From Notospermus geniculatus (lineage: Eukaryota > Nemertea > Pilidiophora > Heteronemertea > Lineidae): 64,000 nucleotides of DNA. Of the stretch, positions 1 through 10,562 are shown one piece after another. The notes under the pieces are model-generated. The model had not been told where the DNA came from. It was given only the letters and a program-made list of their open reading frames with translations, and made no database searches. The position numbers were made by a program, and so were the translations under genes. The stretch's first letter is position 1. Each line of letters starts with the position of its first letter. The stretch covers positions 246,696 through 310,695 of the forward strand of contig NMRB01000448.1 in assembly GCA_002633025.1 (NCBI GenBank), given 5' to 3'.

Positions 1-1448
1 TTTTGCTGACCGGTTCTGGCGTAATGGCGTTGTCTAGACAACCGTGATAGCAGGACACTGTTTTAGCTGACGTGCTGGACTGTAACGGCACTCTTGACGA
101 CTGATGGGAAGGAAAATGATTTGAGTAGATTTAACGGAAGTCCCAGGTTGTTGACTGGTGGCCGACAAGTTAGTTTATCTTTGCGGTAATGTTTTTGTCT
201 CATTGAATTACACTCAGGCGAGCGGGTCGTCAACGGCTTCAAACTAACCGTTTTCAGTGAGGTACACTCATGCCCAGTGTTCAGTTGGCCATAGGTATAG
301 ACCCACTAAACACTCGCATGATTGACGCATCAATAGATGGCGCTGTTTGACGAGGGGTCTAATCACAAGCCATCATCACAGGTTTAACCGACGCCACCAT
401 AACACACATTGACCAGCTTATACCTCAGTCACATTTCCACCGATTCTGCCAAGGATGTGTTTCTGACACCCGAACGGGCTAAAAAAGGGGGAAAATGACG
501 GGTTGCCGGCTGGTGGCCCGAGGACACCTACGGCTGTCCTGAGCTCAGTAGCGCGCCGCTTAGGTGATCGGAAGAAAATAACTCGGAGTTATTTTCTTGC
601 GGCGAGTAGTGACTGAAACCCAGCTCGCTAGGGGATCCTTCATAATCCTTGACACGCCCGTCGGGCTCCCACCAGCCACCCGTCAGTCCCCCACCAGGCA
701 CTGAGTAGATCGGAGACGACTTTTGGCCGTCACCCGGGGGGCCGCAGATATCCTCCGGACACTGGTCGAAGTCCAACAGGTATCCCTCAGCCAACCAAGG
801 GTGCGCGACCGAGTCCCCTCGGATGTCCGGCCAATCTACAAAGTCACCCGGTTGCCGGACGGACAGCGAGTCGATACCCCCTGGGACATCAGTGGGGACT
901 GGACGGTATCGGCCAACCATTTTCCAAGTCGTCGGAACAAAATCCGACAGACATCAGCCGATGACTGGCCAGTGTCCCACGGGGCGCCCGCCGAAAACCA
1001 TCTTATTCAAGGATATGTGTAAGATATGTGGGAAAATCCGTCCCAGGCCGCAACGTCCCAAAAACCACCAATGTCAAGATATCCTTTGGTGGCTGCTGCA
1101 TTTGTGATTAGCACACCACTATCAGTGTCGCAGAGCGTCATGTCTCCCGCTGGAGGCGACGTTACTGGAATACGACGTTACGTCAGTCATGGAAAAAATC
1201 ACCGTGCCGTGACGTTCAAGTCGACGCAAATCGACGTGACGTCACGTAATGTTACCCTCGGGGGTAACATTACGAGGGTAACATTACGATACGAGGGCAA
1301 CATTACGTCGCTGACGTCATTGACGTCGCTAACATGACGTCGCTGGCGAAATGACGCGACGTCATACATGTCATGTAGGCCTATAGATCCGACGGGAGAT
1401 TTTCACAATTCGGAGTCCGAATATCAGCGAAATCTCTGTTATTATCAC
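1..1448. other. Intergenic, no recognised gene; GC-rich open stretch
   Basis: No recognisable gene. The stretch 480-1010 is GC-rich and holds a 130-codon minus-strand open frame (528-920) with reasonable amino-acid composition but no motif I recognise and no convincing splice sites. From 1140 to 1345 the words GACGTCA, GACGTTA and ACATTACG recur in both orientations, suggesting the remnant of a foldback element like those described further along. Confidence 0.4.
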
Positions 1449-1836
1449 NNNNNNNNNNNNNNNNNNNNNNNNNNNNNNNNNNNNNNNNNNNNNNNNNNNN
1501 NNNNNNNNNNNNNNNNNNNNNNNNNNNNNNNNNNNNNNNNNNNNNNNNNNNNNNNNNNNNNNNNNNNNNNNNNNNNNNNNNNNNNNNNNNNNNNNNNNNN
1601 NNNNNNNNNNNNNNNNNNNNNNNNNNNNNNNNNNNNNNNNNNNNNNNNNNNNNNNNNNNNNNNNNNNNNNNNNNNNNNNNNNNNNNNNNNNNNNNNNNNN
1701 NNNNNNNNNNNNNNNNNNNNNNNNNNNNNNNNNNNNNNNNNNNNNNNNNNNNNNNNNNNNNNNNNNNNNNNNNNNNNNNNNNNNNNNNNNNNNNNNNNNN
1801 NNNNNNNNNNNNNNNNNNNNNNNNNNNNNNNNNNNN
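1449..1836. other. Assembly gap (388 N)
   Basis: A run of unknown bases. Reading frames crossing it are meaningless. Confidence 0.99.
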
Positions 1837-2062
1837 ATAATTACAGGTATTACCGCTATACTGGTGGTCGATTGCATAAAGGTGTGAAAGAGAACTGGGG
1901 ATGACGTGGGCGGAGTTTTTTGGTGACGGTTTCATCAATAAGCTCCCGGTGGCTTGGAAACCGAGCAATGTTGGCATCAACTGTCACAGGTCATGGAATG
2001 TGATGAACTATTAGGTTGGTTCTTAGGCCAACATTGTACCATGAACTGTGTATGACAGACCA

Positions 2063-2660
2063 TGGGGTGCCACGGTGGTGTAGTGGTTTGGGTCTCTGCA
2101 TCTTCGATAATCGAAGGCCGATCTGCTCTCCACTGCGTTACAACGCACATCACCCTTCGAGAAATTGACCGGTCCACGGCATATCTGCCGCCTCGAGAAG
2201 AAGAGGCCAATCAGAATCGGTGTTGTAAAATTTGAATCGTGGTACAAAGAGTGGTAGCCGAAGACACGATATAAAATGCAATATGATTGGTCAACCGGTA
2301 AAGTTGGCATTGTGCCAAGATACGCCGCCGACTGGTCTATTTCTCGAAGGGTGATGTGCGATGTAACGTAGCGGTGAGCACATCGGCCTTCGATTATCGA
2401 AGATGGGTCTCTGACTAGCGGTCAGAGAGTCCCGGGTTCGAATCCTGCTACGGCGTGAGACATTGGGACGTCTCTTTGCCTTACTGGCCTCTCTCCACCC
2501 AGGTGAATAAATGGGTACCGGTTGGAAATGCTCAGATTGTAGCGCTGAATGAGCAGCTCATCTGAGTTCTACTGAAAGGTTTCAGGATAGACTGGGATTA
2601 AAGTGTAAAGTCGGATGACACCTCTACCATTGTTGATATCAGAATATAAACCCAAACTTA
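2063..2660 (+). mobile_element. tRNA-derived SINE (family 1), interrupted
   Basis: The head carries pol III box A-like (TGGTGTAGTGGTT) and box B (GGTTCGAATCC, near 2435) sequences. The body reads CTCTTTGCCTTACTGGCCTC and ends near ATATAAACCCAAACTT. A second copy lies at 3655-4145. The head is split by a 307-bp foldback element (2099-2405) that duplicated 8 bp of the SINE. A TTAA-type element sits directly at its 3' end. Imperfect direct repeats (GGTCATGGAAT.TGATGAAC) at about 1988 and 2928 bracket the block. Confidence 0.75.
2099..2405. mobile_element. hAT-like foldback MITE, copy 1 (8-bp TSD)
   Basis: The termini CATCTTCGATAATCGAAGG and its inverse form a long hairpin with further inverted homology inward. 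The element is flanked by GGTCTCTG at 2091-2098 and 2406-2413, an exact 8-bp duplication of the interrupted SINE. Other copies are at 9401-9671 and 35092-35398, also with 8-bp flanks. An 8-bp duplication is characteristic of hAT transposases. No transposase is encoded, so this is a non-autonomous element. Confidence 0.85.
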
Positions 2661-2667
2661 ACCTTAA

Positions 2668-2872
2668 AGGAGCACGGTATTGCCACGGTATTGCCACAGC
2701 CGGCGCCACTGCGCGCGCCACTCTCCAACCCAAGGGTCTGACTACGTCTCGGCGAATGACCCGATTTACTGCGTATATTTTGTAATGCATTTTTGTAGTT
2801 CGTCTTACTGCCGCTAGGTGGCTCCCTCTACGGCAGTCAAATAACGCATTTGAGATCCAATACCGTGCTCAT
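2668..2872. mobile_element. piggyBac-like MITE AGGAGCACGG, copy 1 (TTAA)
   Basis: A 205-bp element with termini AGGAGCACGGTAT and ATACCGTGCTCAT, flanked by TTAA at 2664-2667 and 2873-2876. Two other copies (52513-52717 and 57119-57324) also sit exactly between TTAA sites. TTAA duplication is diagnostic of piggyBac-type transposition. It carries no protein. Confidence 0.8.
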
Positions 2873-3386
2873 TTAACTTTAGGTCCACAGGCCATAACAT
2901 TGTACCATGAACCCGTGCATGACAGGTCATGGAATCTGATGAACCATAAGGTTGGTTCATACATGTAGGCCAAAAAAATTCAGCACATCAGGCAGAAATC
3001 CATTTAACTTTAGTGTGTTCTGATGAATTTTCAACACGTGAGTCTGAAGTCCACTTAACTTATGTGTCACCCCATATCAACAAGTATCACGATCTAAGCA
3101 TAATGCTCTAAGCCAACCAGACTACTGGCTCTGAAATTCAATTTAAACTAACAAATATAAATTGCACTCCCATTAATTGAATCTACAGTCAGTTTTCAAC
3201 TTGTCGACTTTGTTTACAAACTGCAATGACGATGTGGTCGTGGTTCATGGATGGAATATATGGAAAGATTTGAATAAAATCTCGAAGTTGAACATCTGAG
3301 ATTTCAAATTAATTAACTCATGTCAGAGTGGAGTGCTTAATGGAAGTTTTAATTTCACTTTTCCTACGGATGCAAACTGCATGAAA

Positions 3387-3603
3387 TACTCTAGATTCGT
3401 TCTTCTAAGGTTACTTCAGATATTCATGCTGTAGGTTTGTTTAGGCCTAGCCCACAATTCATACAAAGATTGATTCTATTCAACATAACTGACCAATGAG
3501 TGAGTCTTGCGTTACAGCTCTTTATTTTGCCATGCATATTCAATAGTGTAGGCGGTCATATGGGTGTTCAGTAAAGTAACCTTAGAAGAACGAATCTAGA
3601 GTA
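3387..3603. mobile_element. Foldback element with ~28-bp TIRs
   Basis: TACTCTAGATTCGTTCTTCT at 3387 recurs inverted at the right end (AGAAGAACGAATCTAGAGTA). About 160 bp of unrelated sequence lie between. It has no coding capacity. The stretch 2880-3386 upstream contains nothing else I recognise. Confidence 0.6.
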
Positions 3604-3654
3604 TATCCTTGGAGCTTTTCGTAGGAGGTCCTCATTGGATCCTTTCACGTGCAC

Positions 3655-4145
3655 TGGAAGGTAGTGGTTCGGGTCTCTGACTAGCAGTCGCAGGGTCCCG
3701 GGTTCAAATCCCATGTGGCATGAGACTTTGGGCAAGTCTCTTTGCCTTACTGGCCTCTCTCCACCCAGGTGTATAAATGGGTACCGATCAGAAATGCTCG
3801 ATTGAGCGCCGAGAATAGACTCTATCACTCCAATAGAGCGCAGCACCTGACGGTAACTTGCTAGGCCTACAGCGTCACGACGTCCCGTCCCCCATTCTGA
3901 ACGTGGTGACGTCACTCGAAAAACCTCCACTTGTTCCAGCGATCATGACGTCATCTCAAGTCAAGATGTCATGGAATGAGTACGGGACGTCGTGACGCTG
4001 TAGTTACCGTCAGGTGCTGCGCTCTTTTGGACTGATATCGTCTATTCTACTGAAAGGTCTCAGGACAGACTGGGGTTAAAGTGTGAAATTGGATGACACC
4101 TCTACCGTACTTGATATCAGACTATAAACCCAAACTTTTAACTTT
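3655..4145 (+). mobile_element. tRNA-derived SINE (family 1), copy 2, interrupted
   Basis: Same family as 2063-2660: box B GGGTTCAAATCCC near 3704, then the TTGCCTTACTGGCCTCTC body, ending ATATAAACCCAAAC/TATAAACCCAAAC. The body is interrupted at about 3812-4047 by a palindromic insert with arms GCGCAGCACCTGACGGTAAC and its inverse around a GACGTCCCGT core. The intact body of copy 1 shows where the insert entered. Confidence 0.7.
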
Positions 4146-4234
4146 AACGTTTTAAGGTAGGCTACAGTTTTATGAGAATGTCCGGCACTGAATTGACAAA
4201 GTGCTTGCTGTGCTTGTTCCAGCCCAGGTCATAC

Positions 4235-5572
4235 AGGATTAATCATCCCTGGCTCTTTACGTCGGTCACATGGGACATTAAGCCGTGGTGCCTTGTAACT
4301 TGTGCCTTTGCAACGGCAAGTAAAAGACCCCATCCAAGTGAGGAACATGAGTAGCTTGAGGTGGCCTCTTCCATACTTACCAGGGCCAGTAATGCTATGG
4401 CTTCGGCCCTGATGGAAACATACAAATACAATATCTAGACTTGGTCTTTTCTGATCTCTCCAACTGAAAATTGCCTGAGGAAGACGATCGAAAATTCGCA
4501 AGTTTCATGAAGTTGACTTCTTGATATTTAGACTTGGTCTTATTGGATTATTCCACTCAGTCAGTCGCATGGGACAGTAGGCCTAAGCCATGGTGCCTTG
4601 TACCTTGTCCCTTTGCAAGGCCAGGTAAAAGACCCCATCCAAGTGAGGAACATGAGTTGCTTGAGATGGCCTCTTCCGTACTCACCAGGGCAAATAATGC
4701 TTTGCTTCGGCCCTGATGGAAAAGTCTAATACACGCAATACAAAAAGATGATTTGGTCAAACAACAACTACAATGGCTTCCGTCGACCACTGCGAACCAG
4801 GCCAGGGGCGACTGTCACATCAGACCACTCCCTCGTTGATTCCTGGTGTTATTTCACGTCATTACGCCCCGGCAAACCGCAGTCGATAAATCACGAACGC
4901 AATTTAGAATGACCGGAACGTGATGGAGGCATAGATCATGTAAAACACGCAAAAGAATTACCATCAAATAATTGATCTCATGGCGCTAGGCTCTGGTTTT
5001 TGACAAACGGCGGCACAGCTGTTGGTATTAACAACAATGGTGAAAAGATTGGCCGATTATTGCTGGAATCATATTCTTCTCTGTTTTGGTGGTAACAGAC
5101 CAAGGAAGTGATCAATTTTGATCATTCACCAAATAATCTGAAGCTAATGACAACTGCACTGGTACTTTTGATAATGAAAGGTCCACATACTGTATGATTA
5201 CCAGAATTAGTCATTGCTTTAGCTTGCCTCGCTAAGTAAAAGGAGGTTTATGTGGTACGAGGCCCGGACTAAGTGATGTGCTTTTGTCTGCGTGGCAATC
5301 GTGGCCTTGATAACATTGAGTGGTACATAGTAGTTACCACGTGTGTTTAGCAAGCAGCAGGTCTCTGGAGGGATTAATCACCCCTGGCTCTTCAGTCCGT
5401 CACATGGGACAGTAAGCCGTGGTACCGCGTACCTTGTGCCTTTGCAAGGGCAAGTAAAAGGCCCCATCCAAATGAGGAACATGAGTAGGTTGAGATGGCC
5501 TCTTTTATACTAACCAGGGCCACTAACGCTATGGCTTCAGCCCTGATGGAAAAATCTAATACAATACAACAG
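4235..5572 (+). mobile_element. Cluster of three SINE family 2 copies
   Basis: Three head-truncated copies at about 4235-4433, 4535-4735 and 5370-5572 share the body TGGGACAGTAAGCC, GCCTTTGCAAGG, AGACCCCATCCAAGTGAGG, and the tail TGATGGAAAAGTCTAATAC. Full-length copies with a tRNA-like head are at 28735 and 37123. Between 4740 and 5365 I see no gene or clear repeat. Confidence 0.7.
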
Positions 5573-5884
5573 CACGCCATTGCCAGCAAAAATGTACACT
5601 CGTCTCCAGTGTTCAGTTGGCCATAGGTATAGCCCGCCACCTTAACACACTTTCTGATTGGCTAAGATACATGTACAAAATGTACACTGTATATTCATAC
5701 TCGTGGCTGATTCCCAGCAGGGATTCCCGAATCTGACAGCTAACGCCGTCTATTAGTGATACTTTGAGGAATGCATCAACTGAAGCAGTTTCAGAGTGCG
5801 GGTAACATAATGGGTAGCGGTTAGAAACTGCAGGAGTTTAGCAAAAATGCATCAGTAGAAGATTCTGTACTTTCATATTTGGCA

Positions 5885-6115
5885 ATAGAGCTTGTGCCGT
5901 GGCTCATTATGACATCACTTTTGATCGGCGGTCCACCATGCTGACGTCGACGACAAAGTGCGCTACGTGCAGATCGCGTAATGGTTGAACACACACACAC
6001 TCCACTTGCACTGACGACAAAGTGCACCACGTGGGTCGCTGACATCATTTGACGTCAATTTGACGATCAATATGACGGACTTTTCCGTGATGACGTCACC
6101 TGCACAAGCTCTATA
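5885..6115. mobile_element. CRE-rich MITE family C, copy 1
   Basis: The ends ATAGAGCTTGTGCCGTGGCTC and CACAAGCTCTATAG are inverted repeats. Inside are GACGTCAC, TGACGTCGACGACAAAGTGC and related words in both orientations. It is homologous to 10363-10562. Confidence 0.7.
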
Positions 6116-6366
6116 GAAGGTTTCTTCCATGTCTTCTGCAAGAAACACCTCGGCAGCACATTTTAATGTGCGTGCTTGGTTCTCCATCCTGGGCAACTGA
6201 TCAATGAAAATGGCTGATTTATTCTATATTGGGGAAACTTCAACCCCCATCATGATATGATGGATTGTTTGCAGAGTTCCCGGTGGTCAACAGGAAATTG
6301 ATATTCGTCTGAGAAGAGCTTAGACATCATGGAGGAAATGGAACATGGAATGGTTCTACCGGTTAT

Positions 6367-6591
6367 GGAGGTTCTTCACGTGACGTCACATTTCCATGAC
6401 GACACGCTGCCGCCATATTGCTGTCAAAATGTCAAGCGACGTCACGGCATGAACACAGCATCAACACACAGATCGTGATGTCACTTGTCATGACGTGATA
6501 GTTTTGACATCGTCGACAGCCATTTTATGGCCAACATGGCTGATCCTTTGCAGTCACGTGACCGTTGTGACATCAGTGAAGAACCTCTATA
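6367..6591. mobile_element. CRE-rich MITE family A, copy 1
   Basis: It begins GGAGGTTCTTCACGTGACGTC and ends GTGAAGAACCTCTATA. The inner part contains GCCGCCATATTG and GCCAACATGGC. Other copies are at 7391-7606, 13327-13722 and 45204-45430. The terminal TATA flanks suggest TA target choice. The ends carry CACGTG and TGACGTCA-like words. Confidence 0.75.
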
Positions 6592-7390
6592 CCCCAAATT
6601 CTGCTGCAGGAGGGTAGCAGAATTAATGCTTCCGTTGGTTGACTGCCCCCATTCCTAGGATCCGTCTGACCTGAGCAGCTTTGGCTTACTCATCTTCCCC
6701 CAGAGTCAAGCAGACGGCAACTTCATCAGTTTTGTCACATCTTATGGTGTTTGTTGAAAATTTTTTAAGCAAGTTTGTTCCTATCAATATTTTGAAGAAC
6801 TTTTCTTGAAATATTTTCAATTCATCCAAGGCATTCAAGAAATTTCAACAAAAGATACTGCCTGCTCAAACCTCTGGGCAGATGGGTCAGGCAAAACCTG
6901 GCATACACATACATACTGCCTGCTCAAACCTGGTGCAGATGAGTTAAGCAAAACCTGCATACACATTCAAATGGCATGCATCCATGAAGAAATTGGTACC
7001 AAACGTTTTACAAGGGAGAACTACACACAGTGATGGAATGCAAGATTGTCGTTTTACAGTACATGAAAGTTGCATGTTCACTGATTTACATAGAATATCA
7101 ATGCACTCGGATCCTAACGCCCCTTTTGCCTCTAACCTTGGAGGAGTTCCTCCAAGCTCTAACGCAGCACAAGATCAAATTTTTCATGTGATTTTTTAAA
7201 ATTATGATTCAGGGCTTACTGATGAAATGTGGGTAGGCTACGTACATGTAGATCCTTGTGTAGGACAGAGAAGTCGAGGAAAAATTTGACTGCACATGGT
7301 GAGCACAAGGCAAAATAGGCCTTATTCAGAGTAACATATACCGGTACAACATCATGCATCATGTCGCACAAGAAGAACCCTCCAGCTACG
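6592..7390. other. Intergenic; short tandem duplication only
   Basis: No gene seen. A unit of about 54 bp (TACTGCCTGCTCAAACCT...AAAACCTG.CATACACAT) is present twice in tandem at about 6857-6965. Confidence 0.5.
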
Positions 7391-7606
7391 CTATAGAGGT
7401 TCTTCACATGACGTCACATTTCCATGACGTCAAAATGTCAAGCGTCATCATGGCATGAACACAGCATCGACAGACACACAGATCATGATGTCAAAATGTG
7501 ATGATGTGACAATTTCGATGTCGGCAGCGGCGGCCATTTGACAGCCAACATGGCCGATTCTTTGCAGTCACATGACCGTTGTGACGTCAGTGAAGAACAT
7601 CTAAAG
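7391..7606. mobile_element. CRE-rich MITE family A, copy 2
   Basis: It starts CTATAGAGGTTCTTCACATG and ends GTCAGTGAAGAACATCTA. The internal order of motifs is the same as in the copy at 6367. It is followed by a short duplicated tag (GGCCTTATTCAGAG...CATCATGTCGCAC) that is also present upstream at about 7317-7370. Confidence 0.75.
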
Positions 7607-7811
7607 GCCTTATTCAGAGAAACAGAACATATCATGCATCATGTCGCACAATAAAAACTATCTACGCTACATTCAAATGAATTGGGAGTTTGTGGAAAGG
7701 CATAGACATGCAAGTACAATTATCCTTTTTGAATTGGTAATAAGTCTCCCTTATTTTGGAGAAAAGCCACTAAAACAGCAGACGGGATGATTACGCAAAG
7801 GAAAACATCAA

Positions 7812-8276
7812 TAAAGAACCTGCAGAACTACCGCCACTAGGAGGCGCTGTGAACGGTTGTACCTTTTACGACATCTCGGTCCGTGTTGCACTTGACGTCA
7901 TGATGCGATGTCATTTGGCCAAGTTTACATAGAGATACACGGTATACGGACACGCGGGCGAACAAAGGTTTTATGGTCATGGCCATTGTTCACCCATGTG
8001 TCCGTATACTGTATTTCTCTATGTAAACCTGGCCTAAAGCCGCCCATACACGTTCAATATTATTGCCCAATATGAGGGCCAAAATGGGCGATATCATTGC
8101 CAATCTTTCTTCCACCCATCATGCTAAAAGCACATGTCCCTATTTTTGGCCCCATATTGTGCAATAATATTGATCGTGTATGGCCGGCTTTACGTTGCTT
8201 TGCTGTGTTTTTGACGTCTTCGGTACAACCGCTCACAGCGCCGCCCTGTCGGGAAAAAAAGTTCTGCGGGTTCTTC
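7812..8276. mobile_element. Foldback (GAACC..GCAGAACT family) holding two nested MITEs
   Basis: The outer arms AAGAACCTGCAGAACTACCG and the inverse at about 8255-8276, with a conserved GGCGCTGTGA/TCACAGCGCC inner pair, define a family also seen at about 9213-9385, 29655-30050, 31021-31240 and 31470-31838. Two further palindromes lie inside it: 7917-8034 (GGCCAAGTTTACATAGAGAT arms) and 8035-8192 (TAAAGCCGCCCATACACG arms). Confidence 0.65.
8035..8192. mobile_element. Palindromic MITE TAAAGCCGCCCATAC, intact copy
   Basis: A 158-bp near-palindrome with TCAATATTATTGC arms. A second copy at about 44403-44717 is split by a Tc1/mariner-like MITE. The present copy therefore serves as the pre-insertion reference. 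Confidence 0.75.
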
Positions 8277-8489
8277 ATTCCAAAGAAATGGGACATTTGG
8301 GGTGTGTATGATTAAGACTGAAGTTTGACGACCATTAAAGCATAGAATGCTACCACAAGCAAAGGATACTTTACCAGTGTGACTTCTGATAACAGCTCAA
8401 TCAGAAACAAAAAGTGAACGAACAAAAAAACGAGGAAAACGTCCAAAACCCAAGTCCTTTGATTTGGCAATGGATAATCTGAAGTCTGA

Positions 8490-9170
8490 ACAGTCAATTC
8501 GTCCTTTGTTATGCAAATGAGCAGTCAATTCATCCTTTGTTATGTAAATGAACAGTCAATTTGTCCTTTGTTATGCAAATGAACAGTCACGATTTGTCCT
8601 TTGTTATGCAAATGAACAGTCACGATTTGTCCTTTGTTATGCAAATGAGCAGTCAATTCGTCCTTTGTTATACAAATGAACAGTCAATTCGTCCTTTGTA
8701 ATGCAAATGGACAGTCATTTCGTCCTTTGTTATGTAAATGAACAGTCAATTCATCCTTTGTTATGCAAATGTACAGTCAATTCGTCCTTTGTTATGCAAA
8801 TGAACAGTCAATTCGTCCTTTGTTATGTAAATGAACAGTCAATTCATCCTTTGTTATGCAAATGAACAGTCAATTTGCAGGCGCAGGTCCAGGTGGCGCA
8901 CCCGGCGCATGCCCCCTTTCAGCCAACAAATCTGTAAATTCTGACAAATCTGACCGTGAAATTCTGAAATTTGGAGCAAATCATTGAAATTCACCGCAGA
9001 TTTCAATGTCTCTACCACAGTGTGCCCCCCGGGGTGTGCCCCCTCTTTTCCGAAATCTTGGATCCGCCCCTGATTTGTCCTTTGTTATGCAAATGAACAG
9101 TCACTTCGCCATTTGTTATGCAAATGAACAGTCAACACATCCTTTTTTATTTAAAGTAATAGTCACTTTG
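8490..9170 (+). repeat. Minisatellite of ~32-bp units containing SOX-POU composite motif
   Basis: At least fourteen units of about 31-33 bp, each of the form CAGTCAATTCGTC followed by CTTTGTTATGCAAATGAA. The block CTTTGTTATGCAAAT is exact in eight units (first at 8504-8518) and differs by one or two bases in the others (ATGTAAAT, ATACAAAT, GTAATGCAAAT). It contains the POU octamer ATGCAAAT directly after a SOX-type CTTTGTT, in the spacing and orientation of the vertebrate SOX2-OCT4 composite element. The array is split by a transposon at 8878-9072 and decays after about 9140. Whether it binds any factor is inference. Confidence 0.85.
8878..9072. mobile_element. CAGGGGCGGATCC-type element in minisatellite (5-bp TSD)
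   Basis: A 195-bp insert starting CAGGCGCAGGTCCAGG and ending TTGGATCCGCCCCTG, flanked by ATTTG at 8873-8877 and 9073-9077. It interrupts the minisatellite between two units. The interior (CCAACAAATCTGTAAA, GGAGCAAATCATTGAAATTC) is shared with 15042-15384, 43005-43330 and 57435-57603. Confidence 0.85.
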
Positions 9171-9400
9171 TCCCTTGCTACGCAATGAGTCAAAGCAGTC
9201 AAACTGGTAATGGAGAACCCGAATAGGTCGGCGCTGCTAGCGGTCATACCAAAGACGTCAAAAACAGAGCAAAGCAACGCAATGTCGTCGCATCACGATG
9301 TCCTTGACGGAGTGGAACATGGACCGAGATGTCGAAAAAAGGTACAACCACTCACAGTAGCAGTATTTCACTGGGTTCCCCATTGCAGGTCTAACATTCA

Positions 9401-9671
9401 CATCTTCGATAATCGAAGGCCGATCTGCTCACCACTGCGTTACATCGCACATCACCCTTCGAGAAATAGACCGGTCCACGGCGTATCTTGGCCCGATGCC
9501 AACCTTACCGGTCGACCACTATCTGTACCACGATTCAAATTTTTCAACACTTGTTCTGATTGGCCTCCTCTTCGAGAGGCAGAGGATTCGCTGTGGACCG
9601 GTCTATTTCTCGAAGGGTGATGTGCAATGTAACGCAGTGGTGAGCAGATCGGCCTTCGATCATCGAAGATG
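9401..9671. mobile_element. hAT-like foldback MITE, copy 2 (8-bp TSD)
   Basis: The same termini as 2099-2405, flanked by exact AACATTCA copies at 9393-9400 and 9672-9679. Immediately upstream (about 9213-9385) lies a copy of the GAACC foldback family. Its loop is shorter (271 bp total) than in the 307-bp copies. Confidence 0.85.
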
Positions 9672-9944
9672 AACATTCAGGGCTGGCACTACATGTAACA
9701 CAAAATAACGTGAACAAAAGTAAGGAGAGAGAAGTGTTCTGTATGAACCTGGTCTGTTTACTGAGCAAACAGTTCAGCAGGAACATGATGCATACACATT
9801 TGTACAACAGATGCCGTGTGTAAATGCGCTGCATACATCTACTGGTTCTAAACCGGCCGGTATAAAGTGCAGGTAGCAGGTTAGGGTACGTGTTAGTGTC
9901 CAATGATGAAGTCAGATGTATAGATAAGTTTCGCCAGCAGCCAT

Positions 9945-10264
9945 CTTGCCAAAATTAGGTCATCACCATGGGCATTTTCTTCATCATCATCATCATCATA
10001 TCATTACCGGCGTCGTAACCCTGTTGGGTTTTTGCCGGAGGTATGGAGTCCACGACAGGCTACTGTCCACCTGTGTGGGGTCTTTTACTTGCCCTGGCAT
10101 AGACACTCAGGTACAAGGGACCACGGCTTTTAGTCCCATCCGACGGACCCTCAATTTGTTCACAATTTTGTTTCACAATTATATGCCTTCGCCCGGAGTC
10201 GAACTCGCGCCGACCCATTGCACAGTTGGTAGTCAAGCGCGCTAACCACTCGACCACCGGGCTT
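9945..10264 (-). mobile_element. tRNA-derived SINE, minus strand, with (ATG)n tail
   Basis: Read on the minus strand, the head (10264 to 10195) resembles a tRNA: GGTGGTCGAGTGGTTAGCGC (box A) and GAGTTCGACTCC (box B). The body shares CCGTGGTCCCTTGTACCT and GCAAGTAAAAGACCCC with SINE family 2, and it ends in a short ATG microsatellite (plus-strand CATCATCATCAT near 9975). The body directly follows the tRNA part, so this is not a stand-alone tRNA gene. Confidence 0.75.
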
Positions 10265-10362
10265 CCAGAGTGACAGATGATTGGTTCTCCATCCCCCAGT
10301 GGGGAAATCACCATGACGATGACCTAATTCTGGCAAGATGGCTGCTAGCCAAAATCATCTAT

Positions 10363-10562
10363 AGACCTTGTGCAGTGGCTCATTATGACGTCACTTTTGA
10401 CCGGCGGTCCACCATGCTGACGTCGACGACAAAGTGCTCCACGTGTAGATCGCGTCATGGTTGACGCATTGACGACAAAGTGCACCATGGGGTCGCCGAT
10501 GTCAATTTGACCATCAAGATGGCGGATTTTTCCGTGATGATGTCTCTGCACAAGCTCTATAG
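10363..10562. mobile_element. CRE-rich MITE family C, copy 2
   Basis: The ends TATAGACCTTGTGCAGTGGCTC and GCACAAGCTCTATAG are inverted, with interior CCACCATGCTGACGTCGACG. It is homologous to 5885-6115. The stretch 10563-11160 beyond it contains no recognised gene or repeat. Confidence 0.7.

Noticed and set aside
1368-1980. Long open frames across 1449-1836
   Set aside because: They are open only because the gap of Ns is read as unknown residues.
2430-2450. tRNA gene at box B (also 3704, 10200, 28795, 37375, 59615, 62590)
   Set aside because: Each box B sits in a repeated unit with a shared body and no paired acceptor stem; these are SINE heads.
8490-9170. CRISPR-like array
   Set aside because: Units are head-to-tail with no variable spacers, in a eukaryotic genome; it is a minisatellite.
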